Below are positions 51,054 to 59,598 of a DNA stretch of 64,000 nucleotides, piece by piece. Each line of letters starts with the position of its first letter. Within the stretch, counting starts at the first letter, position 1. Under the pieces are notes generated by a model. It did no database searches and was not told where the DNA came from. It saw only the letters and a program-made list of their open reading frames with translations. The translations under genes were made by a program, and so were the position numbers. This DNA is from Ornithinimicrobium murale (lineage in GTDB: Bacteria; Actinomycetota; Actinomycetes; Actinomycetales; Dermatophilaceae). Location: NCBI RefSeq assembly GCF_003352835.1, contig NZ_QLVD01000026.1:1-64000 (forward strand), read 5' to 3'.

Positions 51054-52483
51054 GATCCCGCACCCGCCCTGATCGTGTCGACGCTGACGACGACACCGTC
51101 GGCCAGGCAGACGCGGAAGACGTCCTCGCGCACGAACAGGCTGACAGCCTCCTCGTAATAGCGACACGTGGCACCGGCCGGCTCAGGCAGAGCCTTCCGC
51201 GGTGCCTCGACCATCTCGACCGGAGGCAGGATCTGCTCCGCCCGCTCCTGGGACATGCCGACCTCAAGGCGAGCAAAGTCAGCCGGCGGCAGCGTCGAGG
51301 CAACGGTCAGGTAGAGGAAGAACCCCGCAGTGAGGACGACGGCGCCACCGGCGAGAACGGTCGGGACCAGCCACGCCAGCCGGCCCGCCCTACGGGTGTC
51401 CGCGTCCGCGGCGCGTTGGCTACGCAGCACCTCCTCGACCCCGCCGATCGTCCTGGCCTCGGGCCCCGGCACCGCGTCGACCGGCACGCTCGCCCGCACC
51501 ACGAAGCGGTCGCCCCCGAGGACCGTGAGGTCTCCTCCCAGCAGCGCCACCCGGTGGCGGAGCGAGCGGAGTCCGTGCCCGGAGGAGGCGGGGAACACCG
51601 CCTGCGCCTCCTCGGCCGGCCGGTTGGCGAGATCGAGCGTCACCGCTGCGTCGTCCCGCGACACCGTCACGTGCACCACCTGCCCCGGTGCGTGCTTGGC
51701 CGCGTTGGCCAGCCCTTCGGAGAGCACCCGCACGACCGCGGCGCGAGCGGGAGGCGACAGCCCCTCGTCCCACCCGACCGGCAGGTCGGCCTCGACCCGG
51801 ACGCCGACCGACCGTGCCCGCTCGACCACCTCGGCAGGCGAGGCATCCGCAGGCTCGCGCGTCGGCATACCGCCCTGTGTGAGCAGTTGCACCGTCGCCC
51901 CGAGCTCACCCGCCGCCTCGGCCAGCCCCTCACGCACCTGCCGCAGCGCCCCCTGCGCGGACTCCGGCAGCTCAGGATCCAGGGTGAGCTGGCCCACCTG
52001 GACGGTCAGCAGCGTCAGCCGGTGCCCGAGGTGGTCGTGGATCTCCCCCGCCATGGCCGACCGCTCACGGACCAGAGCGGACTCCGCCCGGGCCGACTCC
52101 TCGGCCGCCACCGCTCGGGCCAGCTCCCAACCCTGACGGCGGTGCCGCCGCCTCCGGCCCACGAGGGCGGCCAGGCCCACCGGCAGAGCGATGACTGCCG
52201 CATGGGCCAGGGCAGCGGCGGAACTCAGAGCGGCCGACTCCACCGCGCGCTCGCCGGTGAGCACGCCGACGACGGTGGCGGTCAGCAGCAATAGCGCCAG
52301 GGCGGCCGACCAGACTGTGGAGGTCGCGGGGCGCCACACGCCGAGCGCGACGGCGAGCAACACCGACACCGTCGACAGCCAGGCCGTTCCCGGTGCACCG
52401 ATGGCTGCACCGAGCAGCGTCGCGAGGCCGAGATAGACCAGCCACCACGGGTCCCGGAAGTCCCAGCGCACCGTCCCATCCAC
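51050..52483 (-). CDS. Sensor histidine kinase with C-terminal membrane extension
   Basis: 477 residues. Four or five membrane helices in the first 120 residues, then HisKA_3 dimerisation with the phospho-His in GEIHDHLGHRLTLLTVQVGQ and an HATPase domain (VRVLSEGLANAAKHAPGQVV, then SSGHGLRSLRHRVALLGG). After the kinase core, about residue 350, comes another helix (LVPTVLAGGAVVLTAGFFLY) and an extracellular 80-residue domain with VGMSQERAEQILPP, like the BLIP/SmpA-type fold, plus two Cys residues. A sensor domain placed after the kinase is unusual. Signal unknown. Confidence 0.88.
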   Translation of the reverse strand: MDGTVRWDFRDPWWLVYLGLATLLGAAIGAPGTAWLSTVSVLLAVALGVWRPATSTVWSAALALLLLTATVVGVLTGERAVESAALSSAAALAHAAVIALPVGLAALVGRRRRHRRQGWELARAVAAEESARAESALVRERSAMAGEIHDHLGHRLTLLTVQVGQLTLDPELPESAQGALRQVREGLAEAAGELGATVQLLTQGGMPTREPADASPAEVVERARSVGVRVEADLPVGWDEGLSPPARAAVVRVLSEGLANAAKHAPGQVVHVTVSRDDAAVTLDLANRPAEEAQAVFPASSGHGLRSLRHRVALLGGDLTVLGGDRFVVRASVPVDAVPGPEARTIGGVEEVLRSQRAADADTRRAGRLAWLVPTVLAGGAVVLTAGFFLYLTVASTLPPADFARLEVGMSQERAEQILPPVEMVEAPRKALPEPAGATCRYYEEAVSLFVREDVFRVCLADGVVVSVDTIRAGAGS

Positions 52484-52591
52484 GCGCCCAGACTAGTCCG
52501 CAGGCGCTGCGCCGGTACTCCCGAAAGTGAGTGCCAGGACCGGTCGTTCGAGGCTGCTGGGCACCCCCGTGTCGTCCGTAGCGTCCCTCGC

Positions 52592-53944
52592 ATGATCGCC
52601 GACCTCCTGCACCAGCTCACGGCCCAACCGCTCCTCGTCGTGCTGCTGATGACCGCGGGTGCCGTGGTGGACTCTGCGCTCGGTGTGGGTGCCCTGCTTC
52701 CGGGCGAGTCGCTCGTCGCGACCGGCGCGACGGTGCTCCAGGGGTCCCACCCGCTGTGGCCCGCGTGGTTGTCGGTTGCCGCCGGCGCCTTCCTCGGGGA
52801 CCACGTGGGGTATGCCGTGGGTCGGCGGCTCGGACCGGCGGCAGCCGACAGCGCCCCAGTCCGCAGGATCGGTCGCGGCCGCTGGGACCGGGTCACCGGG
52901 CGGGTGCGGCGCCATGCCGTGCCGACCCTGGCGCTGGGACGACAGGCCCCCGGCGTGCGCACCCTGGTGGCGCTCGCGGCCGGCGCCTCCGGCGTGGGCT
53001 ACGGGCCGTTCGCGCTGGGGTCTGGGCTCGGCGCGCTGCTCTGGTCGGCGCTCTGGGTCGGTGGGGGCGCGTCCGTGGGGCACGCGCTGCAGTCGCTCGA
53101 CCCGATGCACCTGCTGGTGCTGGCCGGGGTGCTGGTCGTGGGTGGTCTCCTGCTCCTGGCACGCCGCACGCTGATGCGGGTGGCGATGGCGGTGCGTGCC
53201 CACTCGTGGGTGACCTGGCCCAACGCGGTCACCCTCGCCCGCCTGGTGCTGACCGTGCCGCTGTGCCTGTGGCTCCTCGACGAAGGCGCCACCGGCGACG
53301 CGACGGGTGCGGCACCGGGTTGGGTCGTGGCGGTGGCCGTGGTCTGGGCCGGTAGTGACTGGCTGGACGGCGCCCTGGCGCGACGCCTCGGTCAGGTGAC
53401 CCGGGTCGGCGAGGTGCTCGACCCGGTCGCCGACCGGCTCGGCGTGCTCGCGCTCTGCCTGTCCCTGGCTGCTGGTGGCCACCTGCCCTGGTGGCCGGTG
53501 CTGCTGATCGCCCTGACCGATGCCGTCGTGACCCTGCTCGCCGGTCCCGCCGCGGCCGACGGTGACCTCGCGGTGAGCCGCTTGGGCAAGGTCCGAACGG
53601 CCGTCCTGCTGGGCGGTCTGTGTCTGGCGCTGACGGGGGTCCTCCTCGTGTCAGAGGTCCGGGCGGCCGGGACCTGGGCGGTCGGCCTGGGGGCCGTTGT
53701 GCACGTGTTCGCGGGAGCCGGCTACGTGGCGCGGGCACTGGGCTCTGCGCGACGCCCTCCCCGGCGCCCGACCCCGGGCCCACTCCCCCTGCAAGGGCCG
53801 TCGTCCGTGCGCCGCCCCCAGCACGGTCGGGTCAGTCCTCGTTCTCCCACGGGTAGCCACGGTCAACGAAGGCTGCCCGCACCAGGTCACGGCGGCCCTC
53901 GACACCCCCCTCATAGAGCCGGCGTCCCTGCTCGGTCTCGATGA
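52592..53944 (+). CDS. DedA and CDP-alcohol phosphatidyltransferase fusion
   Basis: 450 residues as read. The N-terminal 190 residues are a DedA/SNARE-associated membrane domain (VDSALGVGALLPGESLVATG, then SVAAGAFLGDHVGYAVGRRL). After WVTWPNAVTLARLVLTVPL comes a CDP-alcohol phosphatidyltransferase with the full motif SDWLDGALARRLGQVTRVGE and VLDPVADRLG. Fusion of a lipid scramblase-like part to a phospholipid synthase links synthesis to flipping. The last 40 residues are basic, Pro-rich and antisense to the next gene; the functional end is probably near 53,820. Confidence 0.85.
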   Translation: MIADLLHQLTAQPLLVVLLMTAGAVVDSALGVGALLPGESLVATGATVLQGSHPLWPAWLSVAAGAFLGDHVGYAVGRRLGPAAADSAPVRRIGRGRWDRVTGRVRRHAVPTLALGRQAPGVRTLVALAAGASGVGYGPFALGSGLGALLWSALWVGGGASVGHALQSLDPMHLLVLAGVLVVGGLLLLARRTLMRVAMAVRAHSWVTWPNAVTLARLVLTVPLCLWLLDEGATGDATGAAPGWVVAVAVVWAGSDWLDGALARRLGQVTRVGEVLDPVADRLGVLALCLSLAAGGHLPWWPVLLIALTDAVVTLLAGPAAADGDLAVSRLGKVRTAVLLGGLCLALTGVLLVSEVRAAGTWAVGLGAVVHVFAGAGYVARALGSARRPPRRPTPGPLPLQGPSSVRRPQHGRVSPRSPTGSHGQRRLPAPGHGGPRHPPHRAGVPARSR

Positions 53945-54350
53945 CGAGCTTCTTGCCGTCCCGGTAGACCCCGGCGACATCCTCGCGCTTGATCCGCCGC
54001 CGGGAGTCACCTTTCTCGACCAGGACGCTGTCGGTCGAGACGGTGAGCGCCGGCTCGGAGTGGGTGATCAGCAGTGCGGCCACCACACCCACGACGAGGC
54101 CGATGACCGGTCGGCCCCAGACCAGCCAGTCGGAGTCGAACGAGGCGAGCAGCTGCAGAATGCCGGGGAAGGGCACACCACGCTCCTCCACCCAGCGCGC
54201 GGCGACGGGCAGCAGCGCGGCCACCCCGGCTCCCAGTGCCGCGCCGATGACCACCAGGAAGGCGGTGTCGCCACCGGTCATCCCGAGGCGCACCGGCTCC
54301 TGGCTCTCCGGTCGCCCCTGGTCCCCTGCCCCTGCTTGTTCCTCGCTCAC
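53832..54350 (-). CDS. YqeB-like membrane protein
   Basis: 172 residues from GTG 54350. Two membrane helices (AFLVVIGAALGAGVAALLPV and VIGLVVGVVAALLITH) and a C-terminal PH-like soluble part with RIKREDVAGVYRDGKKLVIE and EGRRDLVRAAFVDRGYPWEN, the usual ending of actinobacterial YqeB proteins. It overlaps the tail of the convergent fusion gene by 113 bases. Function unknown. Confidence 0.72.
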   Translation of the reverse strand: MSEEQAGAGDQGRPESQEPVRLGMTGGDTAFLVVIGAALGAGVAALLPVAARWVEERGVPFPGILQLLASFDSDWLVWGRPVIGLVVGVVAALLITHSEPALTVSTDSVLVEKGDSRRRIKREDVAGVYRDGKKLVIETEQGRRLYEGGVEGRRDLVRAAFVDRGYPWENED

Positions 54351-54449
54351 GGTCCACCATGCTGCCCAACACGACAGAGCTCGACAACCTACCGACGGCA
54401 CCGACTTTGGTATGCCCGTCCCCCACAGTCGCGTTCAACGGGGTCCTGG

Positions 54450-54908
54450 TCAGCCCGCGTCCCCGGTCGGCGCGGCCGGTCCGCCACGTGGTGCGCCCGC
54501 TCCGGGCCGCATCTCGAACCGTCGGCCGGAGACCGACTCGGGCTCGATCCGCACGAAGTGCGGCTTGGCCCCGCCCTCCCAGGGGAAGACGGGCAGTTCC
54601 AGGGCGTCCAGCACGTCGTGGAGCTTCTGGATCTCATGGGCGCTGCCGGACACCACAACGCTCCAGGCGCGCCCGGCCCTCGTGTCATAGCCATCAGCCT
54701 CGAACGCGACCGGCTGGCCGACGGCACCGAAGAGCTTGGTGCCAGTTGAGGTGCGGAAGACGACCGTGCCGTGATGGACCGCGTGGTTCACCGGGAATAT
54801 CTCGGGTCGTTGGTTGACGATGACGGCGAGTCGACCGAATGGGGCCTCGCGCAACAGGGCCAGACACGCGGACGTGTCCAGGTGCTCGGTGACAGGAGAG
54901 GAGTTCAT
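54450..54908 (-). CDS. Pyridoxamine 5'-phosphate oxidase-like flavin protein
   Basis: 152 residues. The split beta-barrel pattern FGRLAVIVNQRPEIFPVNHA, then GTVVFRTSTGTKLFGAVGQP and AWSVVVSGSAHEIQKLHDV is the PNPOx-like/nitroimidazole-resistance type that binds FMN or F420. The C-terminus is a Pro/Gly/Ala tail. Possible redox enzyme; F420 use fits the presence of fgd further right. Confidence 0.82.
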   Translation of the reverse strand: MNSSPVTEHLDTSACLALLREAPFGRLAVIVNQRPEIFPVNHAVHHGTVVFRTSTGTKLFGAVGQPVAFEADGYDTRAGRAWSVVVSGSAHEIQKLHDVLDALELPVFPWEGGAKPHFVRIEPESVSGRRFEMRPGAGAPRGGPAAPTGDAG

Positions 54909-54997
54909 GACTCAGGTTCCCGCGGTTCGGTCCTGTGGGCAAGACCCCTGGCGCCGGTGGCCACGCACAGGGAACCGAAGGCCAGTGGTCAGTCGGT

Positions 54998-55129
54998 TCA
55001 GAACCCATTGCCGTTGGCGATGCAGATCAGCACCTCGACGCCGGCGACGCTCGTGCTCAGCAGTTCGAAGTCCGTGTCGTAGGAGTCTCGGGCAAGCATC
55101 GTGGCGGAGCCGCGGCCGTCCAGCATCAT
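54998..55129 (-). CDS. Short ORF, possible gene remnant
   Basis: 43 residues (GSATMLARDSYDTDFELLST, then VAGVEVLICIANGNGF). The composition looks protein-like near the end of a longer open frame whose beginning does not. It could be the 3' part of a decayed gene. No ribosome site and no family. Confidence 0.28.
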   Translation of the reverse strand: MMLDGRGSATMLARDSYDTDFELLSTSVAGVEVLICIANGNGF

Positions 55130-55271
55130 CAGATCGGCACCCGGGTGGTGAGTCACGTCGCAGGTGCCCCGGGATGCTGATGTCCTTGCTCCGCGGCTGG
55201 CTACCGTCGACCGCGTGGACGAACAGGGTCGACCGTCCGGCGCCTCAACGTGTCGCCTGCACGCGGGGTGA

Positions 55272-56114
55272 TCAGGGCCCGGCGATGAGCGAGGACCGGA
55301 GGTGGAACCCGCCGTCGTCCTCATAGCCGAGCTCGATCCCCGCGTCAGCGGTGCGACGGGCGTCGATCTGGATGCAGTCGAGCGGCCCGGTGGGCCGTTC
55401 GAGGAACTGCTCGACGCTCGCATAGCCGCGCAGCTCACGCAGGATGGCCGCCGTCGGGGTGCGCAGGTGCAGGGCGCCTGCGTGGAAGGCCGCGAACCCG
55501 GCGGCGGCAGTGACCCACCGGTGTCCGGCCACCTCGGCCGCACGCACCACCACCTCCTGCTTGGCCGGCAGCCGGGCGGCGAAGAAGCGGGTGTCGAACC
55601 GGATGGGCGACCAGGCCGGCGTGATCCACCGGCTCAGCGGCCGCAACCAGTCCAGCCGCAGCTCCAGCCCCTCCCGGCGCAGGAAGTCCGGCAGGCCCAG
55701 GGCGTCGGTCACCAGCTCCTCGCGGGAGGGTTGCCAGGCACGCAGGTCGGCCGACGTCAGGTCCCGGCCGCCCGCGGAGGCCAGCAGCACGCCCGCCTCC
55801 TCGAAGGTCTCCCGCACCGCGGCCGAGGCGAGCGCGCTCGCCTCGGGGACGGGGCAGTCGAGGTCATCCGCCAGGCGCAGCGCGTCCGGGTGGTCCGCTG
55901 CCCACGTGAACCCGGCGTCCCGCGGGGACACCGAGCCGCCGGGGAAGACGTGGGCGCCCGGGACGAACTTCATCGACCGGGGTCGCTCCAGGAGCAGCAC
56001 CTCGATCGCCGCTGACCCGTCCCGGAGCAACACGACGGTGGCGGCCTCCCGCGGTGTGGGGACCGGCAGCTCACCGTCCAGATAGGCATGGAGCCGTTCG
56101 TCCTCGCCCGCCAC
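55272..56114 (-). CDS. NUDIX hydrolase
   Basis: 280 residues from GTG 56114, with AGAGG seven bases upstream. NUDIX signature split around VFPGGSVSPRDAGFTWA and ASAAVRETFEEAGVLLA (the RExxEExG core). The longer than usual insert between the Gly pair and the RE helix is typical of the MTH1-unlike group seen beside acyl-CoA enzymes, in which members cleave CoA or nucleotide derivatives. The neighbour upstream is an acyl-CoA dehydrogenase gene, so a CoA-related substrate is plausible. Confidence 0.85.
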   Translation of the reverse strand: MAGEDERLHAYLDGELPVPTPREAATVVLLRDGSAAIEVLLLERPRSMKFVPGAHVFPGGSVSPRDAGFTWAADHPDALRLADDLDCPVPEASALASAAVRETFEEAGVLLASAGGRDLTSADLRAWQPSREELVTDALGLPDFLRREGLELRLDWLRPLSRWITPAWSPIRFDTRFFAARLPAKQEVVVRAAEVAGHRWVTAAAGFAAFHAGALHLRTPTAAILRELRGYASVEQFLERPTGPLDCIQIDARRTADAGIELGYEDDGGFHLRSSLIAGP

Positions 56115-56244
56115 GACTCCACCTCTTGTCGCTCGCTTGCCGATCGGGCCCGTCGGGACCCACCCACCCGACATCCTGGCCCACCCGCGCGCGGGCCCGG
56201 CGACCGGTGGGTGGAGCCGGCACCTCGGCATACCGGGTGCCGAC

Positions 56245-57393
56245 TCAGCCGAGACCGAGGTCGCGGCCGATGATCTCCTTCATGATCTCGTTGGACCCGG
56301 CCCAGATGCGCGTGACCCGGGCGTCGCGCCAGGCGCGGGCGACGCGATACTCGTTCATGAACCCGTAGCCGCCGTAGAGCTGGACGCAGGCGTCGAGCAC
56401 CTCGCCCTGCACCTGCGCGGACCACCACTTGGCCTTGGCCGCGTCGACCGCGCTCAGCTGCCCCTGGCTGTGCTCCAGGACGCACTGGTCGACAAAGGCC
56501 TGCGTCACATCGATCGTGGTGACCAGCTCGGCGAGCCGGAACTTGTTGTGCTGGAAGGTGCCGATCGGCTGCCCGAAGGCCTGCCGCTCCTTGGTGTAGT
56601 CCAGTGTCTCGGAGAGGATCTGGGCCGCATGTGCCGTGTTGGTGACCGCCGAGCCGACCCGCTCCTGGGTGAGGTGCTCCATCATCGAGATGAAGCCGCG
56701 CCCCTCCTCGCCGAGCCGGTGGCTGTCCGGCACGCGGACCGCGTCGAAGAACAGCTCGCAGGTGTCGGCCTCGTCCTGCCCGACCTTGTCCAGTGGCTCG
56801 CCCTTGGTGAACCCGGACATCCCGGCCTCGAGCACGAACAGGGTGATGCCCTTGGCTCCCTTGCTGGGGTCGGTGCGGGCCGCGACGATCACCAGGTCAC
56901 AGCTGTGGCCGTTGGTGATGAAGGTCTTGGACCCGGACAGCACCCAGTCGGCACCGTCCCGGACGGCAGTGGTCCGGAGCGCGGCCAGGTCGGAGCCCCC
57001 GGAGGGCTCGGTCATCGCGATGGCGATGATCAGCTCGCCGGTCGCGATGCCCGGCAACCACCGCTGCTGCTGCTCACGCGTGCCGTGCGCGGTCAGATAG
57101 GGCGGGCAGACATCGGAGTGGATCCCCATGCAGGAGGCGACCGCCGCGCTCAGCCGCGCCTGCTCCTCGGCGAGCACCGCGTTGAACCGGTAGTCCGCGG
57201 CACCGCTGCCGCCGAACTCCTCCGGAATGGACAGACCGAGCAGGCCCTGCCGGCCGGCCTCCCGCCAGACCTCCCGCGGTATGCCGTGGCTCCGGATCAT
57301 CTCCTCGGCCCGCGGGCGGACGGTGCGGTCGATGAACTCCCGCGCCGAGGCACGGAAGGCCTCCTGGTCCTCGGTGTAGACGGTGCGGCGCAC
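56245..57393 (-). CDS. Acyl-CoA dehydrogenase
   Basis: 382 residues. Flavin-binding ITNGHSCDLVIVAARTDPSK, AMTEPSGGSDLAALRTTAVR and the C-terminal QLYGGYGFMNEYRVARAWRD, RIWAGSNEIMKEIIGRDLG. It oxidises an acyl-CoA at the alpha-beta bond with FAD and passes electrons to an electron transfer flavoprotein. Chain preference cannot be read. An inverted repeat ten bases upstream of the start is a likely TetR-type operator. Confidence 0.92.
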   Translation of the reverse strand: MRRTVYTEDQEAFRASAREFIDRTVRPRAEEMIRSHGIPREVWREAGRQGLLGLSIPEEFGGSGAADYRFNAVLAEEQARLSAAVASCMGIHSDVCPPYLTAHGTREQQQRWLPGIATGELIIAIAMTEPSGGSDLAALRTTAVRDGADWVLSGSKTFITNGHSCDLVIVAARTDPSKGAKGITLFVLEAGMSGFTKGEPLDKVGQDEADTCELFFDAVRVPDSHRLGEEGRGFISMMEHLTQERVGSAVTNTAHAAQILSETLDYTKERQAFGQPIGTFQHNKFRLAELVTTIDVTQAFVDQCVLEHSQGQLSAVDAAKAKWWSAQVQGEVLDACVQLYGGYGFMNEYRVARAWRDARVTRIWAGSNEIMKEIIGRDLGLG

Positions 57394-57402
57394 GGGCCCT
57401 CC

Positions 57403-57430
57403 TGGATGGTTACTGGTCGGTCACCATCCA
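57403..57430. promoter_or_regulatory. Palindrome upstream of the acyl-CoA dehydrogenase gene
   Basis: Perfect outer arms TGGATGGT and ACCATCCA around a 12-base centre (TACTGGTCGGTC), ten bases ahead of the start codon. The size and GTAAC/GTCAC edges suit a TetR-family repressor of fatty-acid genes. No TetR gene is adjacent in the window. Confidence 0.55.
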
Positions 57431-57493
57431 TCATGCCGGGCCGGCCGCGAGGGGGCCACTGTCCCGCGGTCTTGCCGACCGGTCTGGTCCTCC

Positions 57494-58279
57494 TCAGCGA
57501 AACCGACCCTCCAGGCTCTGGTGCCACGTCTGGGAGCCCACCGCGCGATCCGGCGCCAGGTTGGCTCCGTCCCGGAAGGCCCGAGCCGCTGCCCCCGGGA
57601 GCCTGAGGTCGACCACCGGCCGGCGACGGCCGGTGGCGGCGAGATAGCCGCGCAGCATCTCCCGAAAGGTGAGCACCTCGGGGCCAGCCATGTCCTCGAC
57701 CAGCCCCGCAGGCTCACCCTCGACGAGCTCGACGAGGCGGGCGGCCACCTCCGCGGTGGCGATCGGCTGGGCCGACATGCCGCTGGGGGCCGGCACGACC
57801 GGCAGGCGGGTCATGGCCGCGAAGTTGGCCTGCAGGAACTCGTGGAACTGGGCGGCCCGCAGCGTGGTCCAGGGAATCCCCGACTCCTCGACCGCGACCT
57901 CGGCGTCAGCCTTGCCCGCGAAGTAGCCGAAGGCACCCCGGTCGATGGCGCTGCGCACCGGGATCCGGTCCACGCCGATCACCGAGATGTTGATGAGGTG
58001 CTCGACGTCCGTCCCACGGAGGGCGTCCACGAGGGCGCGGGTGAGCTCGCCGTCGCGCTTGGGTAGGCCAGCGAGGTGCAGCACGGTGTGCACGCCCTGG
58101 GCGGCAGCGCTGACGCCCTCGCCGCTGGCCAGGTCAGCGATGACGTGCTCGACCCCCTCGGCCGGAGTGCCTCCACCTCGGCTGAGGATCCGCACGGTGT
58201 GCCCCGCCGCGCGCAGCCGTGGGACAACCTCCCGCCCTAGCAGGCCGGTGCCTCCGGTGACCAGGATCGGCGTGGTCAT
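57494..58279 (-). CDS. NAD(P)-binding NmrA/SDR-like protein
   Basis: 261 residues from ATG 58279 (GGAGGAA upstream). Rossmann start MTTPILVTGGTGLLGREVVP, then VHTVLHLAGLPKRDGELTRA and HLINISVIGVDRIPVRSAID. Atypical short-chain dehydrogenase of the NmrA/complex I-like group. Substrate unknown. Confidence 0.85.
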   Translation of the reverse strand: MTTPILVTGGTGLLGREVVPRLRAAGHTVRILSRGGGTPAEGVEHVIADLASGEGVSAAAQGVHTVLHLAGLPKRDGELTRALVDALRGTDVEHLINISVIGVDRIPVRSAIDRGAFGYFAGKADAEVAVEESGIPWTTLRAAQFHEFLQANFAAMTRLPVVPAPSGMSAQPIATAEVAARLVELVEGEPAGLVEDMAGPEVLTFREMLRGYLAATGRRRPVVDLRLPGAAARAFRDGANLAPDRAVGSQTWHQSLEGRFR

Positions 58280-58399
58280 AGCTTCCTCCATCTCGTCGGT
58301 CCCGCTGACGGTGGTGTCAGCCGGGCGCCCGTCACGGGCTCACCACGAGACACCGCACCCCGCCGATCTGTGACACGCAGCGACTGCCGACGAGGGACA

Positions 58400-59083
58400 T
58401 CACCCCTCCTGGTGTGGGGCCTCGCCCTGGGGTGCCGTGGGGTCGGGCTGACCGGTGTAGAAGGCCGTCGTCCGGGCGGCGGCCGCCTCGGCGTCGGCAC
58501 GCGCGGTGCCCTCGGCGATGCTCGCCTCGCCCCAGAGCCGGCTGCACTCGGCGACGAAGGCCGCCCCTTCCGTCGAGACCGTCCACGCCTGGTATGCCGC
58601 GGGGTCCAGGGCCTCGCCAGAGTCCAGGTGGAGGGCAAGGCCCCTGAGCGCCAGGTCCCAGCCCACGCCTGTGGCGCCGGGGCCGAACTGGGTCCAGAAC
58701 TGCTGTTGCTCGACGTTGGCCGGGTCGATCTCGGCGGTGTGCTCCAGCTCGAGCCGGGCACCGTCGCCGTCGGGACTGATGCGGACCTGGACCCAGCTCA
58801 CCTGGCCACCGAACTCCCAGGTGGCCGAGAACTGGTGCGGCGGCGCACAGGTCTGCACCGTGCCGCCGGCGTTGCCCTCGAACTGGTAGCGGCCACCCTC
58901 ACGCAGCTCCCCGCTGACCGGCAGGAACCAGCGCGGCAGGCGCTCGGCGCTGGTCACCGCGTCCCACAGGTCCTCGGCCGTGGTGTCGTAGGTCCTGCTG
59001 ATGGTCGCCACCTTCAGCTCGACCTCACCTCGGGGGCGGGTGGCGAGCAGGCGCGTTGCACTGCTGGGCTCGATCTGGGTCAT
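58400..59083 (-). CDS. SRPBCC/AHSA1-type protein
   Basis: 227 residues from ATG 59083, overlapping the ArsR gene stop (ATGA), with AGGAGG nearby. Core RTYDTTAEDLWDAVTSAERL, then PRWFLPVSGELREGGRYQFE and WVQVRISPDGDGARLELEHT. AHSA1/START-like fold that binds hydrophobic ligands or acts as chaperone-like partner. In actinobacteria it is normally coupled to an ArsR regulator, as here. Confidence 0.9.
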   Translation of the reverse strand: MTQIEPSSATRLLATRPRGEVELKVATISRTYDTTAEDLWDAVTSAERLPRWFLPVSGELREGGRYQFEGNAGGTVQTCAPPHQFSATWEFGGQVSWVQVRISPDGDGARLELEHTAEIDPANVEQQQFWTQFGPGATGVGWDLALRGLALHLDSGEALDPAAYQAWTVSTEGAAFVAECSRLWGEASIAEGTARADAEAAAARTTAFYTGQPDPTAPQGEAPHQEG

Positions 59084-59424
59084 GACTCCTCCTGGGTTCG
59101 TCGGCGGTCCCGCTTGCCGCGGGCGATCTCGGTCTCCAGAGCGGCCAGCCTCGGCTCCCAGAACCTCCGGAACGGGGTCAGCCACTCATCGACCTCGTGC
59201 AGCGCCTCCGCGCGGACGGCATAGATCCGGCGGGTGCCCTCGGCCCGGACCGTGGTGAAGCCGGCCTCCCGGAGCACTCGCAGGTGCTGGGACACCGCGG
59301 GCTGGCTGATGCCGAACTCCGCACGGACCACGTCGGCCACCTGGCCGGCACTCGCCTCGTCCTCGGCGAGCACCTCAAGGATCCGGCGTCGGACCGGGTC
59401 GCCGAGGATGTCGAAGGCGTGCAT
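59080..59424 (-). CDS. ArsR-family winged-helix regulator
   Basis: 114 residues. DILGDPVRRRILEVLAEDEA, then VADVVRAEFGISQPAVSQHL is the ArsR HTH. No metal-site Cys are seen, so it likely belongs to the group paired with SRPBCC proteins. Its mRNA appears leaderless; a near-palindrome covers the -10 zone, which suggests autoregulation. Confidence 0.92.
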   Translation of the reverse strand: MHAFDILGDPVRRRILEVLAEDEASAGQVADVVRAEFGISQPAVSQHLRVLREAGFTTVRAEGTRRIYAVRAEALHEVDEWLTPFRRFWEPRLAALETEIARGKRDRRRTQEES

Positions 59425-59430
59425 ACGTCC

Positions 59431-59459
59431 ATAATGCAGTCACTGCTTATATAAATCAA
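59431..59459 (-). promoter_or_regulatory. Leaderless promoter and operator of the arsR-SRPBCC pair
   Basis: On the minus strand TTGATT and CATTAT are 17 bases apart, with the -10 box ending six bases before the ATG and no Shine-Dalgarno. The -10 box and spacer are covered by a near-palindrome (ATAATGCAGT-C-ACTGCTTAT, one base short) suited to an ArsR dimer. Confidence 0.65.
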
Positions 59460-59483
59460 AGCTAACATTTCCCACAACGTGGA

Positions 59484-59579
59484 GGAGCGGTCACCGCTGC
59501 CCAATGTTCCACGACGCCGCCCACACTCCGTCGAAGTGGCGTGCTGGAGCGGTCACCGCTGCCCGATGCTGCACGACGC
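59484..59579. repeat. Two 34-bp direct repeats upstream of the DUF1445 gene
   Basis: Copies at 59484-59517 and 59546-59579 differ at four positions and share GGAGCGGTCACCGCTGCCC, with an odd palindrome AGCGGT-C-ACCGCT at its centre. They lie between arsR and the end of the convergent-facing DUF1445 gene. Possibly a protein-binding pair or a short repeat element. Confidence 0.55.
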
Positions 59580-59598
59580 TTGGAAGTCACCAGCGACG

